Shown here: positions 17,501-25,954 of the stretch, piece after piece
How the letters are laid out: the number at the start of each line of letters is the position of its first letter
Position numbering within the stretch: position 1 is the first letter of the stretch
DNA from: an uncultured Enhydrobacter sp.
GTDB lineage: Bacteria; Pseudomonadota; Gammaproteobacteria; Pseudomonadales; Moraxellaceae
Reading direction: 5' to 3'
DNA length: 56,295 nucleotides
Assembly (NCBI GenBank): GCA_946222995.1
Contig: CAMIOS010000016.1
Location: 1-56,295 of the forward strand
The notes under the pieces: model-generated
Told to the model about the DNA's origin: nothing
The model's database searches: none
What the model saw: only the letters and a program-made list of their open reading frames with translations
Position numbers and translations under genes: made by a program

Positions 17501-17650
17501 GTCAACCCAAAAGATAGAGAATATCAGCTTATATATCTCAATGGCGACCACAACATCCCAAGCCCATTCATCCATACCGAAGAGGGCGAGCGAAAACTCA
17601 AAATCCGCTCAATCGAACAGACGTTTTTTGACAAGATGTTTGAGGAATAA
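14516..17650 (+). CDS. Long type III-like adenine DNA methyltransferase
   Basis: A beta-class N6-adenine or N4-cytosine methyltransferase of 1044 residues. The catalytic motif IV, DPPYN, is at 502-506, and the AdoMet motif I, FAGSGTT, follows at 772-778; that order defines the beta class used by type III Mod subunits. Typical Mod proteins have about 600-650 residues; this one has an N-terminal extension of about 490 residues of unknown role. ATG 14516 is preferred to TTG 14492. The Res-type gene starts 11 nt downstream. The region between the two motifs (about 16030-16820), where target recognition is expected, is visibly more AT-rich than both flanks, suggesting a swapped specificity domain. 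Confidence 0.85.
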   Translation: MSHYATLNQKLQQMFQINRPDLDFGVYRILNARRDEISDYLNHRLKAKVEQYLSDTKKDVSGNQKDTLTARIKDEFGKRAFDEVGNLVDSDALASTDGQAYQALMAQSDNSFDEGQVYNHLATFFSRYYDEGDFISQRRYKGDTYAIPYSGEEVMLHWANKDQYYTKSSEMFSNYRIRFDDLGEFDKSLNFRLLSADTAKDNQKDNDKKRVFVILSKKKEITRIDDDGEEYTATVNPLELSADGNELTVWFEYVALDAKQNQEKINEQTHADIMGDSLISADWHKLLTTPAPTEKQPKRDLLLKHLNNYTTKNTADYFIHKDLGKFLNNELDFYIKNEVMHLDDVVNSDSFAQIEKQLAIVKCVRLIGRELIGFLASLEDFQKRLWLKKKFVVSSHYCVTLDRVNADLYAEIAGNAKQWAQWESLGLNTGEAGWGTAEYLVSHRYLMVDTSLFDVGFRAKLLREIEDLDGQTDGVIIHSDNFQGLNLLQEKYREKIDCIYIDPPYNAKSSEILYKNTFKHSSWLSMVESRLSLSKTLMGDLSTFIMAIDENEQIRLGTVLEYEFSNHLITCVSVVHNPGGIQGSNFSYTNEFAYFIYPNNPNAIGLTKREESNRVALRDWGGEESKRNTAKNCFYPIYVKDGKIIKFGEVCADDFHPNANEIEGDLIAVYPIDNDGVERKWRNSRASVESIFEELEPSETNGKISIFRNKSFYRHKTIWDDSKYNANVFGSKLLGDITGNKIFSYPKSLYLVKDCIKAATNLSKAPLIIDYFAGSGTTAHAVIDLNREDNGNRKYILIEQGDYFNTVIKPRIQKVIYSENWKDGKPALPKDSKTANTDAQNQNPYNGISHCLKVIKLESYEDTLNNLELRRTGQQQQLFDSMNDAQKDDYLMHYMLDIESKGSILSVADFAKPFDYQLKITSDSAGAYTTQPIDLIDTFNYLIGLNVQNIDYQLERGYVFIEGTLRTGEKTLVFWRDTSVIGYDKLEKTLLERLKVNPKDREYQLIYLNGDHNIPSPFIHTEEGERKLKIRSIEQTFFDKMFEE

Positions 17651-17661
17651 GGGGATATATT

Positions 17662-20600
17662 GTGGCAAAGAACGCTAAACAAAAAAAAGAGACCAAAGCC
17701 AAAATTGTCAAAATCAATTTTCATGACCAGTTGATACTCAATAAATGGCTATGGTCAAAGTTTAACCCGAATAACTTGCGAGGTATGCAAACCCTACTCG
17801 ATGATGCCATTCACGAAGGGATTGAGCTTGAAGGCGATAATGTAGGTCAAACCAAGTTTTTTACGCGCCTGACCCAAGACTTGCACACAGACAAGCACAG
17901 CATTAGCGATGACGACCTACGCCGTTATGACCGTCATATTGTTCAGCACTGGCAACAAGTCACCGAAAAACGCAACGAGATTGAGGGCTTTGAACTCAAT
18001 CTCAAATACTTTCAATACCTTGCCCTACTCTTTACTGAATGCTACCTTGACCAATACTACAATCATCGTGAGCAAATGCTCATTGAACTCAATCAAGGGT
18101 TAGCAGAATTTAACGCCGACCTTGCCGACAGCGACAAGCTACAGCCATACATCAGCGATGACCTTAATAAAATCGCTTACTGGAATGCCACGGGAAGCGG
18201 TAAAACACTGATTATGCATGTCAATATTTTGCAATATCAGCATTATCACGGGCAGGTGAGCGAAAAGATTGACCAAATTATACTACTGACGCCGAATGAA
18301 GGCTTGAGTGAGCAGCACCTGCAAGAGTTTGAGCTGGCGGGTATCAACGCCATGCTATTTGACAAGAACAAAAGCCGTGATGCGATGTTTGACTATGTGC
18401 AAATTATTGATATCAATAAACTTGCCGAGCGAGATGGTGACAAGACGGTGGCTGCCGAAAGTCTTGAGGGCAATAACTTGGTATTGATTGATGAAGGGCA
18501 TCGGGGAGCGTCGTCAGGTGGTGTATGGATGACATATCGGGATACCTTGACCAAAAACGGCTTTAGCTTTGAATACTCTGCCACTTTTGGGCAAGCGGTG
18601 AGCAAAGCCAAAAATGTCACCAAACAATCTGAGGATATCCTCAAAGCCAAAGCCAAACTTAATTATGGCACAGCCGCTATCAGTAAGCTGACCGAATCGC
18701 AACTTGCCAGCATACAGCTTGACGACTTAGAACGCCAAAAAGCCCGCCGTGAAGCCTTGCGAGAAGTGTATGCTAAAGGCATTATCTTTGACTACTCGTA
18801 TCCGCATTTTTATAAAGACCAATTTGGTAAAGAAGTCAGTATTTTAAACATGAAAAAAGAGCGGGATGAGACCGAAGAAAATCTGTATCTCACCGCCTGT
18901 CTACTTACCTTTTACCAACAACAATATTTGTATAAGAAGAATACCAAAGCCCTTGAACCCTTTATGGTGGAGAATCCGCTATGGGTATTTGTCGGTAACC
19001 GTGTCAATGATGAAAACTCGGATATTCTGACTATCATCAAGTTTTTGGCAAACTTTCTTGATCCACAGCATCACGCCCGCAATACCGGGTGGATTCATGA
19101 TTTAATCACCAACAAAGACCTATTGCTTGATGCGAAGGGCAATAACATCTTCCACAAGCGATTTGAGGCCTTGCTTGGGCAAGATGCCAAACAAGTCTAT
19201 CAAGATATTTTGCAAACCTTCTTTAATGCCCAAAGTAGTCATCGCCTAAATGTGATTCGCATTACCCAAAATACAGGCGAACTACGCTTACAGGTAGGGG
19301 AGAATACACCATTTGGAGTAATTAACGTCGGTGATGAAAAGAACTTATATGACACGGCAGAAGAATTTGCCAAAGACTTTTATTTGAATACCCGTACCGA
19401 TGAATTTAGCCCAAGCCTTTTTAATACGCTCAATGATGCCGATAGCAAGACCCACCTACTGATTGGCTCTCGCAAATTTAGCGAAGGCTGGAGTAGCTGG
19501 CGCGTCTCAACAATGGGTTTGCTCAATATGGGTAGCGGTGAAGGCTCACAGATTATCCAGTTATTTGGGCGTGGGGTACGTCTTAAAGGTGAAAACTTTT
19601 CGCTCAAACGTACCGACCGCAATACCTACAGCAATGCCCAAAATAAAGCCTTACGCTTGAATCTGCTACAAACGCTCAATATCTTTGGCTTGCACGCTGA
19701 TTATATGGAAAAATTCCGTGAGTATTTGACTGATGAAGGTATTGAATTTGAGCAAGATTTATTAACCTTAGATTTTGATACCAAACGCACACCAACCGCC
19801 CAAAAACTCAAAGCCCTCGTGCTAAAAGACGGCTACAAAGATAACCAAGCCAATGGCTTTAAGCAAAAAGTAAAATTATCACTATTTACCATCCCAAGCG
19901 AATATCAAGGCAAAATCAAACCCATCAAAGTGGTACTAGACCTCTACCCTCGCCTGCAAGCGTTTAACACGGATAAAAGCTGGGAATCATCAATTATCGA
20001 AGATCACAGACAGCAGCATGAAATCAGCCCAGCTATCATGGCATTTTTTGATTTTGATGAGTTGTACTTGCAGCTACAACAGTATAAATTCCAACGTGGC
20101 TATCCCAATCTACAACTGAGCGTCGATAGCTTGCGAGATTTCTGTATGCAAAAAATCGACAACACCACCGAGTCAGGACAAGCTAAAGACTGGTACACGC
20201 TATATGCCGATGTCAGTAAGCTAGGTACTGGGATGCAAGCCGTACAGGTACAGCAAGCCATCTTGCTAGAGCTGCTACAAGCCCATATGGATAGATTCTA
20301 CAAGACTATCAAAAACGCCTATGAGCGTCAGTATTATGAGGTCAAAGAATTTGACGTTAATGATGCCGATTTCCCCATCGAATTCTGCGATAAATACACC
20401 TTTACCGCCAAGACGGTGGATGACAATGATGCTTTTGCCGTGCATAAAGAGCGATTAGAAGCGTTACAATCACTCGTGAATGATGGCAAAGTCGAGGCAA
20501 TGGCGAACTGGCAAAGTGCCGAACAAGGCTTTCGAGCGATTGTGTTTGACAAGCACCTGTACTATCCACTCTTTAGCAAAAACACGGACAAGCTACCCTT

Positions 20601-21099
20601 TACTTGGTCGCCGATGATGTTTGACTACGATACTAAGGGCAAAAGTAGTGAGGTGATGTTTGTCGATGATTTACAAGGCTATATCAACTCGCCCAAACAG
20701 TTGCCACAGCTCAATGACTATCATATTTATTTGATGCGTAATCCGAGCAGCAAAAACAAAGGCTTAGGATTTGCATTAGCGGGCAATTTTTATCCAGATT
20801 TCTTGTTGTGGCTCGTCCATAAACAGACCGGCAAGCAATATCTAACCGTCATTGACCCCAAAGGTATCCGCAATATGTCGATGGATGACGCCAAAATCAA
20901 TTTGTATAAAGAAATCAAAACCATTGAGGCTCAGGCTGGTGGGGATTTGGTACTTAACAGTTTTATTTTGTCAGTCACACCATTTGCCGAGATGTTGGAC
21001 AAATCTGTGAGTGCTGATAAGCTAAAAGAGCGAAATGTGCTGTTTATGCTTGATAATAAGCAGTATTTGGATGATATGTTCAATCGGATTTTGGCATGA
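17662..21099 (+). CDS. Type III restriction-like helicase-nuclease (Res)
   Basis: A superfamily 2 helicase with an apparent C-terminal nuclease, 1145 residues. Visible motifs are Walker A ATGSGKT (176-182), DEGH (277-280, replacing the usual DEAH), motif VI QLFGRGVR (633-640), and near the C terminus YPDFLLW (P1045-D1046) followed by IDPKG (D1065-x-K1067), a PD...DxK endonuclease core. The gene starts at GTG 17662 with AGGGGA upstream. It directly follows the methyltransferase and overlaps the SNF2 gene by 4 nt. With the methyltransferase it forms a type III-like restriction-modification pair that translocates on and cuts unmodified DNA. Confidence 0.85.
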   Translation: MAKNAKQKKETKAKIVKINFHDQLILNKWLWSKFNPNNLRGMQTLLDDAIHEGIELEGDNVGQTKFFTRLTQDLHTDKHSISDDDLRRYDRHIVQHWQQVTEKRNEIEGFELNLKYFQYLALLFTECYLDQYYNHREQMLIELNQGLAEFNADLADSDKLQPYISDDLNKIAYWNATGSGKTLIMHVNILQYQHYHGQVSEKIDQIILLTPNEGLSEQHLQEFELAGINAMLFDKNKSRDAMFDYVQIIDINKLAERDGDKTVAAESLEGNNLVLIDEGHRGASSGGVWMTYRDTLTKNGFSFEYSATFGQAVSKAKNVTKQSEDILKAKAKLNYGTAAISKLTESQLASIQLDDLERQKARREALREVYAKGIIFDYSYPHFYKDQFGKEVSILNMKKERDETEENLYLTACLLTFYQQQYLYKKNTKALEPFMVENPLWVFVGNRVNDENSDILTIIKFLANFLDPQHHARNTGWIHDLITNKDLLLDAKGNNIFHKRFEALLGQDAKQVYQDILQTFFNAQSSHRLNVIRITQNTGELRLQVGENTPFGVINVGDEKNLYDTAEEFAKDFYLNTRTDEFSPSLFNTLNDADSKTHLLIGSRKFSEGWSSWRVSTMGLLNMGSGEGSQIIQLFGRGVRLKGENFSLKRTDRNTYSNAQNKALRLNLLQTLNIFGLHADYMEKFREYLTDEGIEFEQDLLTLDFDTKRTPTAQKLKALVLKDGYKDNQANGFKQKVKLSLFTIPSEYQGKIKPIKVVLDLYPRLQAFNTDKSWESSIIEDHRQQHEISPAIMAFFDFDELYLQLQQYKFQRGYPNLQLSVDSLRDFCMQKIDNTTESGQAKDWYTLYADVSKLGTGMQAVQVQQAILLELLQAHMDRFYKTIKNAYERQYYEVKEFDVNDADFPIEFCDKYTFTAKTVDDNDAFAVHKERLEALQSLVNDGKVEAMANWQSAEQGFRAIVFDKHLYYPLFSKNTDKLPFTWSPMMFDYDTKGKSSEVMFVDDLQGYINSPKQLPQLNDYHIYLMRNPSSKNKGLGFALAGNFYPDFLLWLVHKQTGKQYLTVIDPKGIRNMSMDDAKINLYKEIKTIEAQAGGDLVLNSFILSVTPFAEMLDKSVSADKLKERNVLFMLDNKQYLDDMFNRILA

Positions 21100-23951
21100 A
21101 GAATATTACCCCACACCAGCTTAAATATCTCGCCTGGGAAATAACCAAAAAACGCACCGCATCAGACAATGACAGACTATCTCAATCGCTATTTGATGCC
21201 CAAGTTGACGTCAATCCGCACCAAATCGAAGCGGCACTCTTCGCGCTCAACAATCCATTAAGCCGAGGCGTGATACTTGCTGATGAAGTGGGTCTTGGTA
21301 AAACCATCGAAGCGGCGTTGGTACTCTGTCAATACTGGGCAGAATCTCGGCGTAATTTGCTCATCATTGCACCTGCTGCTCTGCGTAAACAATGGGGGCA
21401 AGAACTCCAAGATAAATTTAACTTGCCTGTCCAAGTGCTAGATTTCATCACTTGGAAAAAACTCCGCCAAGCGGGTATCTATAATCCCTTTGATAACAAG
21501 AAAATCTCGATTGTATCCTACAATTTTGCTATGCGAATGGAGCATGAAATTGGCAAAATCGCATGGGATTTGGTCGTGATTGACGAAGCTCATCGATTGC
21601 GAAATGCCCATCGTGCCAGTAATAAAATCGGTAACAGCCTTAAAAAATCCCTGATTGGTCGCAAAAAACTCTTACTCACCGCCACACCACTCCAAAACTC
21701 ACTAATGGAGCTGTATGGACTCAGCACCGTCATCGACGAGCACTTATTCGGCGATGATAAGACTTTCCGTCAGCAATTTATCCAACATAACAACAATGAA
21801 TCGCTCAAACGTCGTCTGAATGAATTTATGCAACGTACCCTTCGTAAAGATGTGCTGGAATATGTACCCTATACCAACCGTCATGCGTTGACTGTACCAT
21901 TCACACCCAGTGATAAAGAGCAACACCTATATGAGTTAATTAGTGCCTATCTGCAACGTGATTTTAGCTATGCTTTTCCACAACAGCAACGACATCTAAT
22001 TGCTATTATTTTGCGTAAACTATTAGCATCCTCCACGCCCGCCGTGATAGCCACATTAGAATCGATTCGCAAACGCCTGCAAGCAATGGTCGATGAGCAA
22101 ACCCTTGATGAAGACTGGCTGAGCAACTTTATTACCGAAGATGACCTAGACGAAGAACTACTTGAAGAAATCGAGATTGAAGAAGGCGAATCAACGCCTG
22201 TCGATATGGATTTACTGACAGCAGAAATTGCTGAAATTGATACCTACTTAGAGCTTGCCCGCCAAATCGTTGAGGACGAAAAATCCTTTGCTTTGCTCAC
22301 TGCCATTGAGCTAGGCTTTGCTCGGATGTTTGAGATGGGTGCAAGCCGAAAAGCGGTTATCTTTACCGAATCACGGCGTACCCAAGACTACCTAATGGAA
22401 TTTTTACAAGCGAATGGTTTTGGCGGTAAGGTCATTGCCTTTAATGGTACTAATAGCAGTCCTGTCAACACAGGTATTTATCAAAAATGGCTTGCCAAGC
22501 ATATTGGTAGTGATAAAGTAACTGGCTCGCCAGCCATTGATAGACGTACTGCTTTGATTGATGCTTTCAAAAATGAAGCAGAAATATTGATTGCCACTGA
22601 AGCGGCTGCCGAGGGGGTAAACTTACAGTTTTGCTCACTGGTGATTAACTATGATTTACCTTGGAATCCACAACGAGTTGAACAACGAATTGGTCGCTGT
22701 CACCGCTATGGACAAGCATTTGATGTCGTCGTGGTCAATTTCTTAAATGAACGTAATGCTGCTGACCAACGGGTTTTAGAATTACTGACCGAAAAATTTG
22801 CTTTGTTTGACGGGGTATTTGGGGCATCTAACGAAATCTTAGGGACGATAGAAAGTGGCATTGATTTTGAGCAACGTATTGCCCAAATCTATGACCAATG
22901 TCGTACGCTCGAAGAAATTGAAGCCAGTTTCGCTAAACTTCGGGAAGACTTACAAAATCAAATTAACCAAAAGATGCAAGAAACTCGTGAGCTACTGCTC
23001 AAACACTTTGATGCCGATATTCATGATTTGCTCAAAATACAAAAACAACGAGCCGAAGAGCAGCTTGACCGTATTAGTCAATTCTTTTGGATAATTACCC
23101 GAGCGATGCTTGCCCCCTTTGCTACTTTTGCTAAAAACGAATTAAGCTTTGTACTGCATACTTCCCCTATACTCGATATCAAAACAGGTCGCTATCAACT
23201 GATTCGTAAAGGCGATAGTATACCAGAACAGACCTATATCTACCGTCTAACGCATCCGCTTGGTGAGTATGTGCTTGACCAAGCCAAGCATTTAACGACA
23301 CCCAACGTCACGATTGAATTTGACTACAGCCATTATCCACAAAAAGTTTCAAGTCTTGATAATCTCATCGGACAATCAGGCTGGCTTGCTGTAAACGTAT
23401 TGACTTTGCAATCGTTTGATATCGAAGAGCATTTGATTATTACTGCCATGACTGATACAGGCGAGGTGCTTGCTCCCGAAGTATGTCAACGTCTCATGCG
23501 ATTAGAAGCTCGAGTGATGAATGTTCCGATTGATATGAATCAAGCTATTTTTATGGATAAATTCATGCCGACCATTGAGTTACAACGACAATCTACGCTC
23601 AGTCAAGCCTTAGAAGCCAATCAAATCTTCTTCCAAAAGGAACAAGATAAGATTGACCAATGGGCTGAAGATAAACTGAAAGCCGTCGAACTGGCACTTG
23701 AGGATATCAAAGTAAAGGTAAAAAGCTTGCAACGTGAAGCTCGCCAAGCCAACACCATTGAAGAGCAAAGAGAAAAACAAGAAGCCGTCAAACAAGCCGA
23801 AAGAGAGCAGCGTAAAATGCGTCAGAGGATTTTTGATGTGGAAGATGAGATATCGGCACAAAGGGATGCGTTGATTAGTAGCCTTGAGAATGCATTGCAT
23901 CGTAAAAGTTCGAATGAGCAATTGTTCTTGTTAAAATGGATATTAGTTTAA
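21096..23951 (+). CDS. SNF2-family helicase with C-terminal coiled coil
   Basis: A SNF2/HepA-like double-stranded DNA translocase of 951 residues. Motif I is ADEVGLGKT (62-70), motif II DEAH (163-166). The helicase C domain has GVNLQF, NYDLPWNP and the motif VI stretch QRIGRCHRYGQ. Residues ~850-930 are highly charged and heptad-like, predicting a coiled coil. ATG 21096 overlaps the Res stop (ATGA), so the two are translationally coupled. The protein resembles DISARM DrmD-type helicases in general plan, but the DISARM DUF1998 partners are absent. A SNF2 motor added to a type III Mod/Res pair is unusual and may remodel or hold DNA for the nucleases. Confidence 0.85.
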   Translation: MKNITPHQLKYLAWEITKKRTASDNDRLSQSLFDAQVDVNPHQIEAALFALNNPLSRGVILADEVGLGKTIEAALVLCQYWAESRRNLLIIAPAALRKQWGQELQDKFNLPVQVLDFITWKKLRQAGIYNPFDNKKISIVSYNFAMRMEHEIGKIAWDLVVIDEAHRLRNAHRASNKIGNSLKKSLIGRKKLLLTATPLQNSLMELYGLSTVIDEHLFGDDKTFRQQFIQHNNNESLKRRLNEFMQRTLRKDVLEYVPYTNRHALTVPFTPSDKEQHLYELISAYLQRDFSYAFPQQQRHLIAIILRKLLASSTPAVIATLESIRKRLQAMVDEQTLDEDWLSNFITEDDLDEELLEEIEIEEGESTPVDMDLLTAEIAEIDTYLELARQIVEDEKSFALLTAIELGFARMFEMGASRKAVIFTESRRTQDYLMEFLQANGFGGKVIAFNGTNSSPVNTGIYQKWLAKHIGSDKVTGSPAIDRRTALIDAFKNEAEILIATEAAAEGVNLQFCSLVINYDLPWNPQRVEQRIGRCHRYGQAFDVVVVNFLNERNAADQRVLELLTEKFALFDGVFGASNEILGTIESGIDFEQRIAQIYDQCRTLEEIEASFAKLREDLQNQINQKMQETRELLLKHFDADIHDLLKIQKQRAEEQLDRISQFFWIITRAMLAPFATFAKNELSFVLHTSPILDIKTGRYQLIRKGDSIPEQTYIYRLTHPLGEYVLDQAKHLTTPNVTIEFDYSHYPQKVSSLDNLIGQSGWLAVNVLTLQSFDIEEHLIITAMTDTGEVLAPEVCQRLMRLEARVMNVPIDMNQAIFMDKFMPTIELQRQSTLSQALEANQIFFQKEQDKIDQWAEDKLKAVELALEDIKVKVKSLQREARQANTIEEQREKQEAVKQAEREQRKMRQRIFDVEDEISAQRDALISSLENALHRKSSNEQLFLLKWILV

Positions 23952-23979
23952 TGAATTATTTTTGGAATGAGTCAGTTAG

Positions 23980-24885
23980 ATGCACAGTTTAGAAAAAGAG
24001 TTTGACAAAATTAGTATTTCAATTTGGGATAGTATTTATGACGCTTGGATGCTAAATGCGAATCTTGGTGAAAACACAATTTCAGATTTAATTCTACTTT
24101 ACCTTAAAAAGCTTAAAAGAAATGATATTGATATTATTCCGCATAATCAAAGGTTCGAAAAAAAATCTGGAGCTGACTGGTTTTGGGTTATAGGAAGTAG
24201 TCGATATGGTAAGTGGATTTCATTTGCTGTACAAGCAAAGAGAATAAACGAAAAAGAAGAGTATAGTGAATTTGCCAAAGTTAGTAAGGCAAAAACACAA
24301 ACCCAAAATCTAATAAAGTTTTCAAAACGAAATAATGCTTTAGCAGTATATGCTCTCTATAACAATGCTAAACTTAATAAGAAAGACACTAACAACCATC
24401 TGCATTGTGGTTGTAGAAATAATTTTTTAAAACAGACTTTTCTATTTCAATCTAAATTGAATTTAAACAACTTAAAACCTTTGAAAATAATAAAGTTAGC
24501 AAAACAGAAAAATTTGGGCGTTAGTATCGTACCAGCAAATACTATACATACCCAATTATCAAGAAGAATGAAAAGGAATTTTAAATCTATTCATCAAGTG
24601 AAATCATCTATACCTTTAAAATGTTTAATATGTGAATTATCGTGTAAATTAAATAATTGTGTCAGTAATGGTTCTAAGACAATTGATATTCTAGGTGAAA
24701 AACTTTTAATAGAAAATACGAATCAAATGAGACTCAAAATCTCACAAATGCAGAATGATGGCAATAAAATAGATGAGAGTTTTGATTCTCAATTTTTTGA
24801 AGAAAACAATATAGATGATTTAAAATTTTACTTTGCGAAGAGAATGATTATTATTGATGTTGGAGTAAATGATGACCCAAAATAA
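23980..24885 (+). CDS. Putative E/D/QxK nuclease-like protein
   Basis: A 301-residue protein. Near the N terminus are GENTISD (E31), KKSGADWFW (D66) and FAVQAKR (Q85-x-K87), an E...D...QxK arrangement of the restriction-endonuclease-like fold. It resembles proteins annotated as DUF6615, but I name that family from memory only. A CxxC pair (KCLICELSC) further down could bind zinc. ATG 23980 lies 28 nt after the SNF2 stop, and the next gene overlaps its end. Composition is clearly more AT-rich than the Res/SNF2 genes, so it was probably acquired separately. It may be an effector nuclease of the operon. Confidence 0.55.
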   Translation: MHSLEKEFDKISISIWDSIYDAWMLNANLGENTISDLILLYLKKLKRNDIDIIPHNQRFEKKSGADWFWVIGSSRYGKWISFAVQAKRINEKEEYSEFAKVSKAKTQTQNLIKFSKRNNALAVYALYNNAKLNKKDTNNHLHCGCRNNFLKQTFLFQSKLNLNNLKPLKIIKLAKQKNLGVSIVPANTIHTQLSRRMKRNFKSIHQVKSSIPLKCLICELSCKLNNCVSNGSKTIDILGEKLLIENTNQMRLKISQMQNDGNKIDESFDSQFFEENNIDDLKFYFAKRMIIIDVGVNDDPK

Positions 24886-25945
24886 AAACCAACTCACCAC
24901 CACAACAGGGACTGGGGTAGCGTTAAAAAATTCGAGTAAAAGTTTAAAGATTACCAATAAGTTATTGGCGGAAGTTGATGATTTTGAAAAGCATTGGCAG
25001 TGGTGGTTATCACTTGATAATGAATGGCGAACATTACTTTTATTCAAAGGACTGGAATTAGATGATATCTATTTTGATTGGTTTGATAAAAATTTAATGA
25101 AGAACTATATTCGACAAATTTTGCAACTTGCTGTGCTTTTGTTAGAGGATAATAGAATCAGCGATATTTCCGCATTAGCACACTTAACCAACTTAACTAA
25201 GCTTAATTTACGGAAAAATCAAATCAGTGATATTTCTATATTGTCAAACTTAACTGGATTAACCGAACTTAATTTAAATTCAAATCCAATTGATGATTTT
25301 TCTGCACTGTCAAGCTTAACTAGCTTGACTGAGCTTAGTTTATCTTTTAATGAAATCAGCGATATTTCCTCATTGGCAAACTTGACCAATTTAATTAAGC
25401 TTGATTTATATTCTAATGAAGTCAGTGATATTTCCACACTTTCAAACTTAACTGACTTAACTGAGCTTAATTTAGGTGCAAATCTTTTTGATAATTTTTC
25501 TACACTGTCAAACTTAACAAATTTAACTACGCTTAGTTTAACTGAAAATCAAATCAGCGATATTTCTATATTGTCAAACTTAACTAAGTTAACTAGGCTT
25601 TATTTATATAGTAATCAAATCAGCGATATTTCCGCACTGTCAAACTTAACCGATTTAACTAAGCTTATTTTATCTATAAATCCAATTGATGATTTTTCTG
25701 CACTATCAAACTTAACCAACTTAACTGAGCTTTATTTATGGGATACTCAAATCAGCGATATTTCCGCATTAGCAAACTTAACTAACTTGACTAGTCTTGA
25801 TTTAAGAGGTAATCAAATCAGCGATATTTCTGCATTAGCCAACTTAACCAACTTAACTAAGCTTACTTTGTGCCAAAATCCAATCCTTCAACTCAATATT
25901 GACTGGTTAAGACAACAACTCCCAAACTGCAATATTCAGTTTTAA
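24872..25945 (+). CDS. Leucine-rich-repeat protein (11 x 22 residues)
   Basis: A soluble protein of 357 residues without signal peptide or membrane segment. About 95 unique N-terminal residues, rich in Trp (KHWQWWLSL), are followed by eleven consecutive 22-residue repeats of the SDS22/internalin type (ISDISALxNLTNLTxLxLxxNx) and a short cap. ATG 24872 is preferred over the adjacent ATG 24869, because TGGAG is then 6 nt upstream. It overlaps the preceding gene and lies 9 nt before the PLD-J gene, so it belongs to the operon. LRRs usually bind proteins, so it may recognise a phage protein or tether partners. That role is inferred. Confidence 0.75.
   Translation: MTQNKNQLTTTTGTGVALKNSSKSLKITNKLLAEVDDFEKHWQWWLSLDNEWRTLLLFKGLELDDIYFDWFDKNLMKNYIRQILQLAVLLLEDNRISDISALAHLTNLTKLNLRKNQISDISILSNLTGLTELNLNSNPIDDFSALSSLTSLTELSLSFNEISDISSLANLTNLIKLDLYSNEVSDISTLSNLTDLTELNLGANLFDNFSTLSNLTNLTTLSLTENQISDISILSNLTKLTRLYLYSNQISDISALSNLTDLTKLILSINPIDDFSALSNLTNLTELYLWDTQISDISALANLTNLTSLDLRGNQISDISALANLTNLTKLTLCQNPILQLNIDWLRQQLPNCNIQF
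25157..25882 (+). repeat. 66-bp tandem repeats coding LRRs
   Basis: Eleven consecutive 66-bp units, each encoding one 22-residue LRR. Copies are diverged but several share long identical stretches, such as AATCAAATCAGCGATATTTC variants. Such arrays change copy number by recombination. Confidence 0.75.
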
Positions 25946-25954
25946 GACCCTAAA

